A DNA stretch of 64,000 nt from positions 1 through 64,000 of the forward strand of contig NZ_JAQGCZ010000018.1 of NCBI RefSeq assembly GCF_027706845.1. Reading direction: 5' to 3'. This DNA comes from Mycolicibacterium sp. BiH015. Its GTDB lineage: Bacteria; Actinomycetota; Actinomycetes; Mycobacteriales; Mycobacteriaceae. Shown here one piece after another: positions 34,478 through 43,076 of this stretch (position 1 is the first letter of the stretch; every line of letters begins with the position of its first letter). The notes beneath the pieces were generated by a model that saw only the letters and a list, made by a program, of their open reading frames with translations, made no database searches and was not told where the DNA came from. The position numbers and the translations under genes are program-made.

Positions 34478-35389
34478 TCACTGCGGGTGGTGCTTCAGGT
34501 ACTCCTCCACGGGAATGGGCGAGGTCGAGGAATAGCCGACCGGCAGAACCACGTCACCGGCCACCGTGTTGTAGTACACGTCCCACCGGTGGTAGCCCGC
34601 GAAAACGGCTGGGTCGGCTCCGATCAGCGTGGCGTACTGGTTGATCGCGCGCACGTACTGGCGTGAATTGTTGTATTGATAGAGCGCGTGGTCGCGGTCG
34701 CGCACGAAGCCGTGTGCGGCGAGGAACCGTCCGGCCGCCATGATGCTGTCGTGCGGGTCGAGGATGTCGGTCCCCGCACCATGCGTCGCGAAGGTCGACG
34801 GCATGAATTGCATCGGTCCCTGCGCTCCGGCAGTGCTGACACCTGAGATGCGGCCGTACGCGGTCTCCACGAAATTGATGGCCGCCAGGTAGTTCCAACC
34901 GACACCCGAAGCCGACTCGGCTTTGCGGTAGTAGCTCAGCAGTTCGTCGGCGGGTCGCGGCGGGTTGATCCGCCAGGCCGGCAACGTCGGTTTGCCGCGG
35001 CCCATCGCACCCAGTTGCCTACGCGCGTCGATGTTGCGGTCGTACACATCGAGAAGCGTTCGGGGTACGCGGGCACGCGCAACCGGATCCCACTCGGGGT
35101 GCCTGGCGAGCACGCGGTAGGCCTTCTGCTGCCTGCGTGCAGCGGCGGTCAGCGTCTCCTCCGAGGACTGTCGATCGCGCAGGGCATGCTCGTCGGCGAC
35201 GAGGTCGTCGACGATTCGTGCCGGATCCGAGGCGAGCACCGGTTGTGCGGCCCTCAGCACGGGCGGCTGAGCCGCCTGTGTACCGGCCGTGTCGGGTGGC
35301 GCAGTGTCGCCGCTCGGAGGCGCAGGCACGGAGCATCCGACGAGCACAGATGCGGCCAACGCCGCGACGCCAACCCGATTGCCGCTCAA
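34478..35389 (-). CDS. lytic transglycosylase lipoprotein
   Basis: 303 residues. Lipobox LVGC with Cys19 marks a lipoprotein anchored outside the membrane. A Pro/Ala linker and a helical region are followed by the transglycosylase domain at about 145-270: catalytic Glu in NFVETAYGRISGVS, then GAQGPMQFMPSTFATHG, and NNSRQYVRAINQYA. It cleaves the glycan strand of peptidoglycan to anhydromuramic ends. It is divergent from the DUF1460 gene, also a wall-type hydrolase, with 79 nt between the starts. Confidence 0.9.
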   Translation of the reverse strand: MSGNRVGVAALAASVLVGCSVPAPPSGDTAPPDTAGTQAAQPPVLRAAQPVLASDPARIVDDLVADEHALRDRQSSEETLTAAARRQQKAYRVLARHPEWDPVARARVPRTLLDVYDRNIDARRQLGAMGRGKPTLPAWRINPPRPADELLSYYRKAESASGVGWNYLAAINFVETAYGRISGVSTAGAQGPMQFMPSTFATHGAGTDILDPHDSIMAAGRFLAAHGFVRDRDHALYQYNNSRQYVRAINQYATLIGADPAVFAGYHRWDVYYNTVAGDVVLPVGYSSTSPIPVEEYLKHHPQ

Positions 35390-35468
35390 TGCCTTCTCCT
35401 CGACGAGGCTTCACCGTGATCCAACTAGTCTGACCGATCCGGGTGGACTAGCGACGTACAGTGGCCCA

Positions 35469-36284
35469 ATGCTGCGGTGCATCAAGACCCTCTGCCGACT
35501 TGCCTGTGTCGGCGTGGTGCTCACGACCCTCGCCGGCGCAGCGACGGTGTCCGCCGCGGCGGCGCCGGGAGTTCGCATCACCGACGGCAGCGATCAGAAC
35601 CTGCAATCGATGCTCGCCGCGATCGCCGACGCCCCGAATGCCGATCGGGGTGCGCACGCGGAATACATCTCCCGGCTTTTCCTGGGAACGCCCTACGGCG
35701 CACACACTCTCATCGGTTCGGCGACCGAACCCGAGCAGCATGTCGTGGAGCTCGAACGCGTCGACTGCTTCACCTACGCCGATTACGTCGAAGCACTCAA
35801 ACGGTCCGACAGCCGCGACGAGTTCATCGCAAACCTGGTCGGCGTCCGGTACAAGAACGGCGATGTCTCGTTCGAGAACCGAAAGCACTTCTTCACGGAC
35901 TGGTCTGCATCTGCGCCCGCGCTCGCCACCGACGTCACCGCAGGCCTGAGCGACAACGCGGTGCAAACATCCAAGCGTCTCAACAGCAAGGACGACGGCG
36001 GCGTGTACCTACCGGGATTGCCGGTCGTCCCGCGAACCGTCACCTACGTTCCCAGTGAGCAGGTGGACGACGATGTTGTGAGTCGGCTCGCCACGGGCGA
36101 TTACCTCGGGGCGTACGCCCAGGACGGCGGGCTCGACGTCACCCACGTCGGCATGTTCATCGACGCGCCGGACGGCCCGGTGTTCCGACATGCGTCGTCA
36201 CAGAGCGGTCGTGTGATCGACACTCCGCTGTCGGCATATCTGGGCACCATCGACGGGATCGTGGTGCTCCGACCGGTGATGTGA
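35469..36284 (+). CDS. DUF1460 / N-acetylmuramoyl-L-alanine amidase-like secreted protein
   Basis: 271 residues from ATG 35469. Signal peptide about 1-32, then the DUF1460 fold of the NlpC/P60 superfamily: FLGTPYGAHTLIGSATEPE, catalytic Cys100 in ERVDCFTYADYVEAL, and His in LDVTHVGMFI, with FRHASS near the end. Related proteins cut the bond between muramic acid and alanine or act in recycling. It sits next to a lytic transglycosylase, consistent with wall turnover. Confidence 0.85.
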   Translation: MLRCIKTLCRLACVGVVLTTLAGAATVSAAAAPGVRITDGSDQNLQSMLAAIADAPNADRGAHAEYISRLFLGTPYGAHTLIGSATEPEQHVVELERVDCFTYADYVEALKRSDSRDEFIANLVGVRYKNGDVSFENRKHFFTDWSASAPALATDVTAGLSDNAVQTSKRLNSKDDGGVYLPGLPVVPRTVTYVPSEQVDDDVVSRLATGDYLGAYAQDGGLDVTHVGMFIDAPDGPVFRHASSQSGRVIDTPLSAYLGTIDGIVVLRPVM

Positions 36285-36289
36285 GGCAC

Positions 36290-37180
36290 CTAGATACCCA
36301 GCGTTGTGCCCGTCTCGCGCTCGGCGAACTCCCACAGCTTCTGCGCGTCCGCGTAGTCGCAGGCGGCCGGCGCCCGGCCGCTGAGGGTCGGCGGGCCCTG
36401 TAGGCCGAACCTGCCCGCGATTCCCACATAGCTCCCCGGCGGGATCGGTTCGGTGATGCAGTACAGCGTCGGGGCCGCGCCGGCGTGGATGTCGTTGCCG
36501 ACGACACCGGCTATTCGGTTCACCGTCGAATGGAATGCGGTCATGATCCGTGTGTCGGACATCTTGGCCAGGTTCGACGACACCCAGCCCGGGTGAGTCA
36601 GGTAGGTGGTGACCGGCGAGCCCGCTGCGCGCAGTCGGCGGTCGAGTTCGAGGCCCCACAACATCACGGCCAGCTTCGAGCGTGCGTAAGCCGGGAAGGC
36701 CGACCATTTGTGCGTCCGCAGATGGGGGTCGTCGAACGCGATTGCCGCCGACTTGTGGGCGTCGGATCCCACGTTGATGATCTTCGATCGCACCCGTTCG
36801 AAGAGCAGATTGGTCAGAGCGAACGGGCCGAGGAAGTTTGTGCCCATGGTCGTCTCGAAGCCGTCCACGGTGTCGCCGCGGTGTTGAGCCACGAGTCCGG
36901 CGTTGTTGATCAGGATGTCGACGTAACCGTCGAACAGTCCGGGAAAAGCTCTGACGGACGATAGGTCGGCGAGGTCGAGTTTGACGACGGAGGTGTCGCC
37001 GCCCATCTCCGTTGCGCGCTGTGCGCCGAGGTCGAGGTTTCGGACGGCGAGGATGACGTGGGCTCCGGCTCGGGCGAGCGCCGTCGCGGTTCCCAGGCCG
37101 ACCCCGTTCGTCGAACCTGTGACGATGACGCGTGTACCGGTCATGTCGCCGAGCCGCTTTTCCGACCATGTCGTTGCCAC
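36290..37180 (-). CDS. short-chain dehydrogenase/reductase, RDH-like
   Basis: 296 residues. Cofactor motif VTGSTNGVGLGTATAL, INNAG at about 90-94, and active-site YARSKLAVML (Y-x3-K). The N-terminal TTWSEKRLGDMTG before the first strand is typical of a mycobacterial retinol-dehydrogenase-like SDR group, which favours the GTG at 37180 over the ATG at 37144. It converges with the DUF1460 gene (5 nt between stops) and diverges from the NTF2-like gene. Substrate unknown. Confidence 0.88.
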   Translation of the reverse strand: MATTWSEKRLGDMTGTRVIVTGSTNGVGLGTATALARAGAHVILAVRNLDLGAQRATEMGGDTSVVKLDLADLSSVRAFPGLFDGYVDILINNAGLVAQHRGDTVDGFETTMGTNFLGPFALTNLLFERVRSKIINVGSDAHKSAAIAFDDPHLRTHKWSAFPAYARSKLAVMLWGLELDRRLRAAGSPVTTYLTHPGWVSSNLAKMSDTRIMTAFHSTVNRIAGVVGNDIHAGAAPTLYCITEPIPPGSYVGIAGRFGLQGPPTLSGRAPAACDYADAQKLWEFAERETGTTLGI

Positions 37181-37217
37181 GCCCCGAGGTTAGCTGCGCC
37201 GACGAACAACACAACCG

Positions 37218-37246
37218 TTGACATGACAGTTTCTGACTGGTTGTCT
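37218..37246 (+). promoter_or_regulatory. promoter of the catabolic operon, possibly leaderless
   Basis: -35 TTGACA (37218-37223, perfect consensus) and -10-like TTGTCT (37241-37246) are 17 nt apart. The -10 ends only 7 nt before ATG 37254, so transcription would begin at or next to the start codon, giving a leaderless mRNA as is frequent in mycobacteria. No Shine-Dalgarno is visible before that ATG, which agrees. Confidence 0.5.
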
Positions 37247-37253
37247 ACCGGCG

Positions 37254-37697
37254 ATGAGCGACGCCGCCCGCGAGATCGAGAACTTGGTGTACACGTACGC
37301 CGAGCGGATCGATGCGGGCGACCTGGACGGAGTGGCCGCGTTGTTCGCGCACGGTCGGATCTGCGGCATGGAGGACGGTCCGCCGGAGACAGTCTTCGAA
37401 GGCACGACACGGGTGCGGCAGATGTACGACATGGCGACGCGCCTCTACGAGGACGGGACCCCGAAGACCAAACACTTCACCACCAACGTGATCCTGCGAG
37501 TCGACGAGGATGCCGGTACCGCCAGCGGCAGCGCGTACTACTGCGTCACGCAGGCGACTCCGGACCTGCCGCTGCAGGTGATCGTGACCGGAAGGTACCG
37601 GGACACCTTCCACCGCATCGACGGCGCCTGGTGGTTCGACACCCGCATCATGTTCGTCGACCAGGTCGGCGACACCAGCCATCACCTGAAGTTCTGA
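37254..37697 (+). CDS. SnoaL/NTF2-like family protein
   Basis: 147 residues in the cone-shaped NTF2 fold: helical N-terminus EIENLVYTYAERIDAGDLDGVAALFA, central KHFTTNVILRVDEDAGTASG, C-terminal RYRDTFHRIDGAWWFDTRIMFVD. Such proteins act as isomerases, hydratases or ring-hydroxylating beta-like subunits in steroid and aromatic breakdown. First gene of a six-gene run that ends in two acyl-CoA dehydrogenases, which suggests a catabolic role. Confidence 0.85.
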   Translation: MSDAAREIENLVYTYAERIDAGDLDGVAALFAHGRICGMEDGPPETVFEGTTRVRQMYDMATRLYEDGTPKTKHFTTNVILRVDEDAGTASGSAYYCVTQATPDLPLQVIVTGRYRDTFHRIDGAWWFDTRIMFVDQVGDTSHHLKF

Positions 37698-37734
37698 CAG
37701 ATTCCGAGCCGCCGCAACCGCATAGGAGGACACG

Positions 37735-38988
37735 GTGTCTGACTTCTCCGGCCACCCCGTCGCCACCGTGTCACAACACGAGCAGGAACTCGCCGCGCTG
37801 GAACTGACGAGCCATCCGACGGTCAGAGCCGCCTATCGAACCGTCGCCGAGAACTGGTTGGGACGGGCGAAACCCTCCGCGGCCATGCGCGAGGTGTTCG
37901 ACGCGGCGTTCGCCGAGGTGATGTTCTCGGCCGCGATCTGGTCGTCGAACCAGGACGCGTTGCGGCCCAAGGTCAGCTGCATCACCCGGCTGGGGCATCC
38001 GGTCGAGGGCCGGACCATACCCGGATCACGCTGGGGCATCGACAATCCGGACAGCATCTACCGCGTCATCCCCATCTCGGGTGACGAACGCTACGAGATC
38101 CGCGGCCAGGTCGGTGCACATCGGATGACGGAGAACTACTTCACTCTGTGGGACGCCAACATGGGTACGGTCGCGGTGCTCAACGGCCGCACCATGGACG
38201 TCGAGCCCGACGGATCGTTCACCATCACCGTCGACTCCGATCCCGCCGACGGACGCCCCAACCATGTGCAGTCCACGCCGGAGGCGCATGAGTTCTACAT
38301 CCGCGACGTGTTGCTCAACTGGGACCGCGACGACCCCAATCACCTTGCCGTGCAACGTCTCGGCGGGCAGCCTTCGGTTCCGGCGCGAACGCTCGACGAG
38401 CAGGCCGAGGCGACCGCTGACATGATGGCCCATTTCGCCAACTTCACCGGCAAGCTCAGCCACGGCATCTACAAGATGCCGGCGAACCATTTCAATCTCG
38501 CCTGGTCTGCCGACAAGGTCGGCGCGATGCGCAACCAGGTCTATGTCATGGGCCGTTTCGACCTGGAACCGGGCGAAGCCTTCGTCGTGGAGGTGGGCGA
38601 CGGTGGCGCAGAGTATTTCACCGTCCCGCTGAGCAACATCTGGGGAACCACCTTGAATCTCGTGGACCGCACGGGCAGCCTGAACAAGGCGCAATCCACT
38701 CAGAACGAGGATGGCACCTACACCTACGTCATCTCCCCCTCCGACCCAGGCACCGCCAACTGGATCGACTCCGACGGACTTCGGGAGGGCATTCTGACCC
38801 TGCGGATGGCCGAATTCGGCCCGGAGGGGCCGAAAGAGGATCTGGGCGCCCGGGGACGCGTCGTGAAACTCGACGACCTCGACAAGGAGGTGCCGTCGCT
38901 GCCGCGGGTGTCCGAGCAGGAGCGAGCGATCGAGCTCGCCGAGCGCCGCGCCTCGTATCTTCGGCGCCTGCCCGAGGGAACGATCTGA
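37735..38988 (+). CDS. DUF1214 domain protein
   Basis: 417 residues, GTG 37735 with AGGAGGA 4 nt before it. The C-terminal third carries the DUF1214 pattern SNIWGTTLNLVDRTGSLNKAQ followed by PSDPGTANWIDSDGLREGILTLR (about 300-355). No signal peptide is seen, unlike DUF1254/DUF1214 proteins of the periplasm. Function is unknown; in mycobacteria these genes recur inside lipid or sterol catabolic clusters, as here. Confidence 0.8.
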   Translation: MSDFSGHPVATVSQHEQELAALELTSHPTVRAAYRTVAENWLGRAKPSAAMREVFDAAFAEVMFSAAIWSSNQDALRPKVSCITRLGHPVEGRTIPGSRWGIDNPDSIYRVIPISGDERYEIRGQVGAHRMTENYFTLWDANMGTVAVLNGRTMDVEPDGSFTITVDSDPADGRPNHVQSTPEAHEFYIRDVLLNWDRDDPNHLAVQRLGGQPSVPARTLDEQAEATADMMAHFANFTGKLSHGIYKMPANHFNLAWSADKVGAMRNQVYVMGRFDLEPGEAFVVEVGDGGAEYFTVPLSNIWGTTLNLVDRTGSLNKAQSTQNEDGTYTYVISPSDPGTANWIDSDGLREGILTLRMAEFGPEGPKEDLGARGRVVKLDDLDKEVPSLPRVSEQERAIELAERRASYLRRLPEGTI

Positions 38989-38989
38989 C

Positions 38990-39850
38990 ATGGCTCGCTG
39001 GTTGATCACGGGTTGCTCCACGGGAATCGGCCGCGAAATCGCCCGCGCTGCACTCGAAGACGGCCAATCGGTGGTGGTGACTGCCCGCCGGGCCGAATCG
39101 GTGGCAGATTTCGTCGACGACTTCGGGGACCGCGCGGCGATCGTCGAACTCGACGTCACCAACAGGGACCAGATCACCGCGGCGGTGCAAGCCGCCGACG
39201 AACGGTTCGGAGGCATCGACGTCCTGGTCAACAACGCAGGCAACGGGTACCTGTCCGCCGTCGAGGAGGGTGAGGACGAGCAGATCCGGAAACTGTTCGA
39301 CACGAACTACTTCGGCGTCGTCGACACCATCAAGGCGGTGTTGCCGCAGATGCGTGCCCGCCGCCGCGGTCATATCGTGAACATCTCGTCGATGACGGGA
39401 CTGGTCGCCAATCCGCCCAACGCCTACTACTCGTCGACCAAGTTCGCCCTCGAAGCGCTGACCGAGGCGTTGGCGCAGGAGGTCGCGCCGTTCGGCATCA
39501 AGGTCAGTGCGATCGAGCCCGGCGCGTTCCGTACCGACTGGGCGGCCCGGTCGATGTGGGAATCGTCCTCTCCGATCGGCGATTACGACGAGAACGTCGG
39601 GGCCCGCAAATCGCTGATCAAAGAGTTCGCCCATCACCTTCCCGGCGACCCGCGCAAAGTCGCCGAGGCAGTGCTGATGATCACCAAACTCGACGACCCG
39701 CCGCTGCGACTGCTGCTCGGTCGTGACGTGCTCAAGGCGGTGCGGGAGAAGTTGGCCGCATTCTCGGCGTCGATCGACGAGTGGGAAGCGGTGACCAAAG
39801 ACGTCAACTTTCCGGCCGCTGACGCGAAGAACGAAAGTACCGGAGACTGA
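38990..39850 (+). CDS. short-chain dehydrogenase/reductase
   Basis: 286 residues. TGCSTGIGREIARAAL cofactor loop at about 8-23, LVNNAGNGYLSAVEEG, active-site Ser in NISSMTGLVAN and YYSSTKFALEALTEAL. The classical SDR core is followed by a C-terminal helical cap seen in the 17-beta-HSD-like group. Only 1 nt separates it from the DUF1214 stop and 1 nt from the next SDR, so the three are translated together. Confidence 0.9.
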   Translation: MARWLITGCSTGIGREIARAALEDGQSVVVTARRAESVADFVDDFGDRAAIVELDVTNRDQITAAVQAADERFGGIDVLVNNAGNGYLSAVEEGEDEQIRKLFDTNYFGVVDTIKAVLPQMRARRRGHIVNISSMTGLVANPPNAYYSSTKFALEALTEALAQEVAPFGIKVSAIEPGAFRTDWAARSMWESSSPIGDYDENVGARKSLIKEFAHHLPGDPRKVAEAVLMITKLDDPPLRLLLGRDVLKAVREKLAAFSASIDEWEAVTKDVNFPAADAKNESTGD

Positions 39851-39851
39851 A

Positions 39852-40745
39852 ATGGAGACGCTCGCGGGCCGCGTCGCCTTCGTCACCGGTGCGGCCAGGG
39901 GCATGGGCCGTGCCCACGCGGTGAAACTCGCCAGTGAGGGCGCCGACATCCTCGCGCTCGACATCTGCGAAGGCTTCCCCTTCACCGGCTACCCCGGCGC
40001 CTCCCCCGACGATCTGAACGAAACAGTGAGGCTGGTCGAGGCCGAGGGCCGTCGAATAGTGGCGCGCCAGGCCGACGTTCGTGACCCCGACGCCGTGGCC
40101 GGCGTCGTTGCCGACGGGCTCGGCGCATTCGGTCGGCTCGACATCGTCATCGCGAACGCCGGCGTGATCCGGGTGACCGACAGCGACGACCGAGCCGGCG
40201 ACTTCCGGTCGATCGTCGAGGTGAACCTGATCGGCGCATGGAATACCGTCGACGCCGCCATTCCCGCGCTGACCGCCGGGGATCGAGGGGGCTCCGTCGT
40301 GCTGACCAGCTCGACCCAGGGCATCAAGGCGTCCGGCACCGACCGCGCCGGACTTCAGGCCTACGCCGCGTCCAAGCGCGCTCTGGTCGCACTGATGCAG
40401 GGTTGGGCCCAACAGCTCGCCCCCCATTCGATACGCGTCAACGCCATCCACCCCAGCGGTGTCGCCACGGACATGATTCTCAACGAGGCGACGATGGCAC
40501 TGGCCGCGGACAACGACCCGTGGCTGCTGTCGCAGCAGAACGCGCTACCGATCGCGCTCGTCCAACCCGAGGAGATCGCGGCGGCGGTTGCGTGGCTGGT
40601 CTCCGACGCCGGGGCTTTCATCACCGGCACGTCGTGGCCGCTCGACGCCGGGTTCGCTGCGCAACTAGCGCCGCACAACGGTCAACCGGGTCGGCATTGT
40701 GACAGAACACCGGGCACCCTGTTTGGCTCCCAACCAAGCGGTTAG
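39852..40745 (+). CDS. mycofactocin-coupled-type SDR oxidoreductase
   Basis: 297 residues. Besides the SDR core (TGAARGMGRAHAVKL, IANAGV, YAASKRALVAL) there is a characteristic insert after the second strand, DICEGFPFTGYPGASPDDLN, as in the dehydrogenases that hold NAD(H) tightly and hand electrons to mycofactocin. The last 25 residues (after PLDAGFAAQLAPHNG) look non-conserved. No mycofactocin genes lie in this window. The enzyme probably oxidises a hydroxyl intermediate made by the neighbouring enzymes. Confidence 0.83.
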   Translation: METLAGRVAFVTGAARGMGRAHAVKLASEGADILALDICEGFPFTGYPGASPDDLNETVRLVEAEGRRIVARQADVRDPDAVAGVVADGLGAFGRLDIVIANAGVIRVTDSDDRAGDFRSIVEVNLIGAWNTVDAAIPALTAGDRGGSVVLTSSTQGIKASGTDRAGLQAYAASKRALVALMQGWAQQLAPHSIRVNAIHPSGVATDMILNEATMALAADNDPWLLSQQNALPIALVQPEEIAAAVAWLVSDAGAFITGTSWPLDAGFAAQLAPHNGQPGRHCDRTPGTLFGSQPSG

Positions 40746-40783
40746 TCTGGCCGTTGGTACGCCGACGAACCAGGAGGCCGCAC

Positions 40784-41941
40784 ATGCAGCTGGCGCTCAC
40801 GCCCGAGGAAGCCGAGTTCCGCGACGAGCTTCGCGAGTTCTACCGGACCAAGATTCCGGCCGAGATCCGCGAGCGCACCCGCACCGGCTCCGAGGCCAAC
40901 CGCGACGACATCGTCACGGCCAACAAGATCCTCAACGACCACGGGCTGATGGTCCCCAACTGGCCGGTCGAGTGGGGCGGCAAGGACTGGACGCCGATCC
41001 AGCAGCAGATCTGGCTCGACGAGATGCAACTGGCCAGCGTGCCCGAACCGCTGACATTCAATGCCAACATGGTCGGTCCGGTGATTGCCGAGTTCGGCTC
41101 CCAAGAACTCAAGGAACGCTTCCTACCGCCGACGGCCGCGGTGGACATCTGGTGGTGCCAGGGCTTCTCCGAGCCCGAGGCCGGCTCGGACCTGGCATCG
41201 CTGCGCACGACCGCGCTGCGGGACGGTGACACCTACGTCGTCAACGGCCAGAAGACGTGGACGACGCTCGGGCAGTACGCCGATTGGATCTTCTGCCTGG
41301 TGCGCACCGACCCGAATGCCCCGAAGAAGCAGGCCGGTATCTCGTTCCTGCTCATCGACATGAACACCCCGGGCATCACGCTGCGGCCGATCAAGCTCAT
41401 CGACGGCAGTTACGAGGTCAACGAGGTCTTCTTCGAAGACGTCCGGGTGCCCGCCGATCAGCTCGTCGGCGAGGAGAACCAGGGCTGGGGTTACGCGAAG
41501 TATCTCCTGGGCAACGAACGCAACGGCATTGCGCAGGTGGGCCGCACCAAACTGCGGATCTCCGAGGTCAAGGAACGCGCGCAGAGCAGTGGCCTGATCG
41601 ACGATCCGTTGTTCGCGGCCCGGCTCGCCGAATTGGAGAACGACATCCTGGCACTCGAGTTGACGCAGATGCGGGTGGCGTCGGGCTCCAAGGACGGAAA
41701 GCCCAATCCCGCTTCGTCCGTGCTGAAACTGCGGGGCAGCCAGTTACAGCAGGTCGCCACCGAGCTGTTGATGGAGGTCGCCGGACCCGACGCGCTGCCG
41801 TTCGACGGCGAGGGCATCGCCTCGGCCGGCTGGGCCCAGCACAGCGCCCCGCGCTACCTCAACTACCGCAAGACCTCGATCTACGGCGGCAGCAACGAGG
41901 TCCAGCGCACGATCATCGCGTCGACCATCCTCGGACTGTGA
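40784..41941 (+). CDS. acyl-CoA dehydrogenase (FadE family), first of a pair
   Basis: 385 residues from ATG 40784, after an AGGAGG. FAD-binding motifs WWCQGFSEPEAGSDLASLRTTA and GQKTWTTLGQYADW, then the C-terminal helical domain ending SIYGGSNEVQRTIIAS with the FAD-contacting Arg/Gln. Mycobacterial steroid catabolism uses alpha2-beta2 dehydrogenases encoded by adjacent fadE genes; this one and the next gene (16 nt away) are such a pair. The substrate is unknown. Confidence 0.92.
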   Translation: MQLALTPEEAEFRDELREFYRTKIPAEIRERTRTGSEANRDDIVTANKILNDHGLMVPNWPVEWGGKDWTPIQQQIWLDEMQLASVPEPLTFNANMVGPVIAEFGSQELKERFLPPTAAVDIWWCQGFSEPEAGSDLASLRTTALRDGDTYVVNGQKTWTTLGQYADWIFCLVRTDPNAPKKQAGISFLLIDMNTPGITLRPIKLIDGSYEVNEVFFEDVRVPADQLVGEENQGWGYAKYLLGNERNGIAQVGRTKLRISEVKERAQSSGLIDDPLFAARLAELENDILALELTQMRVASGSKDGKPNPASSVLKLRGSQLQQVATELLMEVAGPDALPFDGEGIASAGWAQHSAPRYLNYRKTSIYGGSNEVQRTIIASTILGL

Positions 41942-41957
41942 GATAGGGCCACAAACT

Positions 41958-43064
41958 ATGGACTTTCAACTCAGCGAAGAGCAGGTTCTGCTGCGCGACA
42001 CCACACGCGACATGCTGTCGCGCAAGTACGACCCCGAGAGCCGACTCAAGACCATCGACAACGATCCCGGCTGGAGTCGCGACGTCTGGACTCAGCTCGC
42101 CGAAGTCGGCGTCCTGGGGCTCGGATTCGACGAAGATGCCGGCGGCCAGATCGAGGTCCAGGTGGTGCTGACCGAGATCGGAAGACGGCTGGCACCCGAG
42201 CCCGTGCTGCATGCCGCCCTGGGCCCCGGCGCGATCATCGCCGATATCGGCAGCGACGAGCAGCGGGCCCTGTTGGACGAGGTGGCTGCCGGCGAGCGCC
42301 TGCTGGCGTTCGCCCACCTCGAGCCCGGAATGCGACAGCCGATCGCGGCAGTCGCCACCAAGGCTGTGCGCGAGGGGGATTCGTGGACCATCTCGGGCCG
42401 GAAGAACCCCGTCCTGGCCGGCGACTGCGCTGACACGCTGATCGTCAGTGCCGCACTGCCCGATGGCGGTACCGGGCTTTTCCTCGTCGACGCAGGTGCG
42501 GTGCAACGGAAGAACTACCGCACATTCGACGGTCAGCGCGGTGCCGAGATCGACTTGGACACAGTGCCCGCCGAACCGCTGGGGGAGCCGACAGACGCAT
42601 CGGGCGCGATCTCCCGCGCCGTGGTGCGGATCCTGTCCGGCCTGTGCGCCGAAGCCCTCGGGGCCATGGAGGAGGCACTGCGCCTGACATCCGAATACCT
42701 CACGCAGCGCAAACAGTTCGGCGTCACTCTGAGCAAATTCCAGACGCTGACCCAGCGCGCCGCCGACATGTACGTCTCGCTCGAGCTCGCGCGAAGCATG
42801 GCGCTCTACTCCGCGATGTCAGTGGCCGACGGGGACCTCGACCCGAGCAAGGCCGCCAGAGCGAAGCTGCAGATCGGCCGTTCTGGTCGCCACATCGCCC
42901 AGGAGTCCATCCAGCTCCACGGCGGTATCGGCGTGACCGCGGAGTACCCGATCGCCCACTACGCGGCACGGCTCACCGCGATCGAGAACACCTTCGGCTC
43001 GACGCAGGACCAACTCCATGTCCTGATCGGTCAGCTCGGCGAATACGAGGTCGTCTCCGTGTAG
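41958..43064 (+). CDS. acyl-CoA dehydrogenase (FadE family), second of a pair
   Basis: 368 residues, ATG 41958. Shorter and less conserved in the FAD region: the usual SEPEAGSD block is replaced by AHLEPGMRQPIAAVATKAV, and GRKNPVLAGDCADTL stands in for the next strand. The C-terminal domain is well kept: YLTQRKQFGVTLSKFQTLTQRAADM and QESIQLHGGIGVTAEYPIAHY. This is the pattern of the partner subunit in heteromeric dehydrogenases. It ends the catabolic operon and converges with the protease gene (12 nt). Confidence 0.9.
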   Translation: MDFQLSEEQVLLRDTTRDMLSRKYDPESRLKTIDNDPGWSRDVWTQLAEVGVLGLGFDEDAGGQIEVQVVLTEIGRRLAPEPVLHAALGPGAIIADIGSDEQRALLDEVAAGERLLAFAHLEPGMRQPIAAVATKAVREGDSWTISGRKNPVLAGDCADTLIVSAALPDGGTGLFLVDAGAVQRKNYRTFDGQRGAEIDLDTVPAEPLGEPTDASGAISRAVVRILSGLCAEALGAMEEALRLTSEYLTQRKQFGVTLSKFQTLTQRAADMYVSLELARSMALYSAMSVADGDLDPSKAARAKLQIGRSGRHIAQESIQLHGGIGVTAEYPIAHYAARLTAIENTFGSTQDQLHVLIGQLGEYEVVSV

Positions 43065-43076
43065 TTACGGCCCGCC

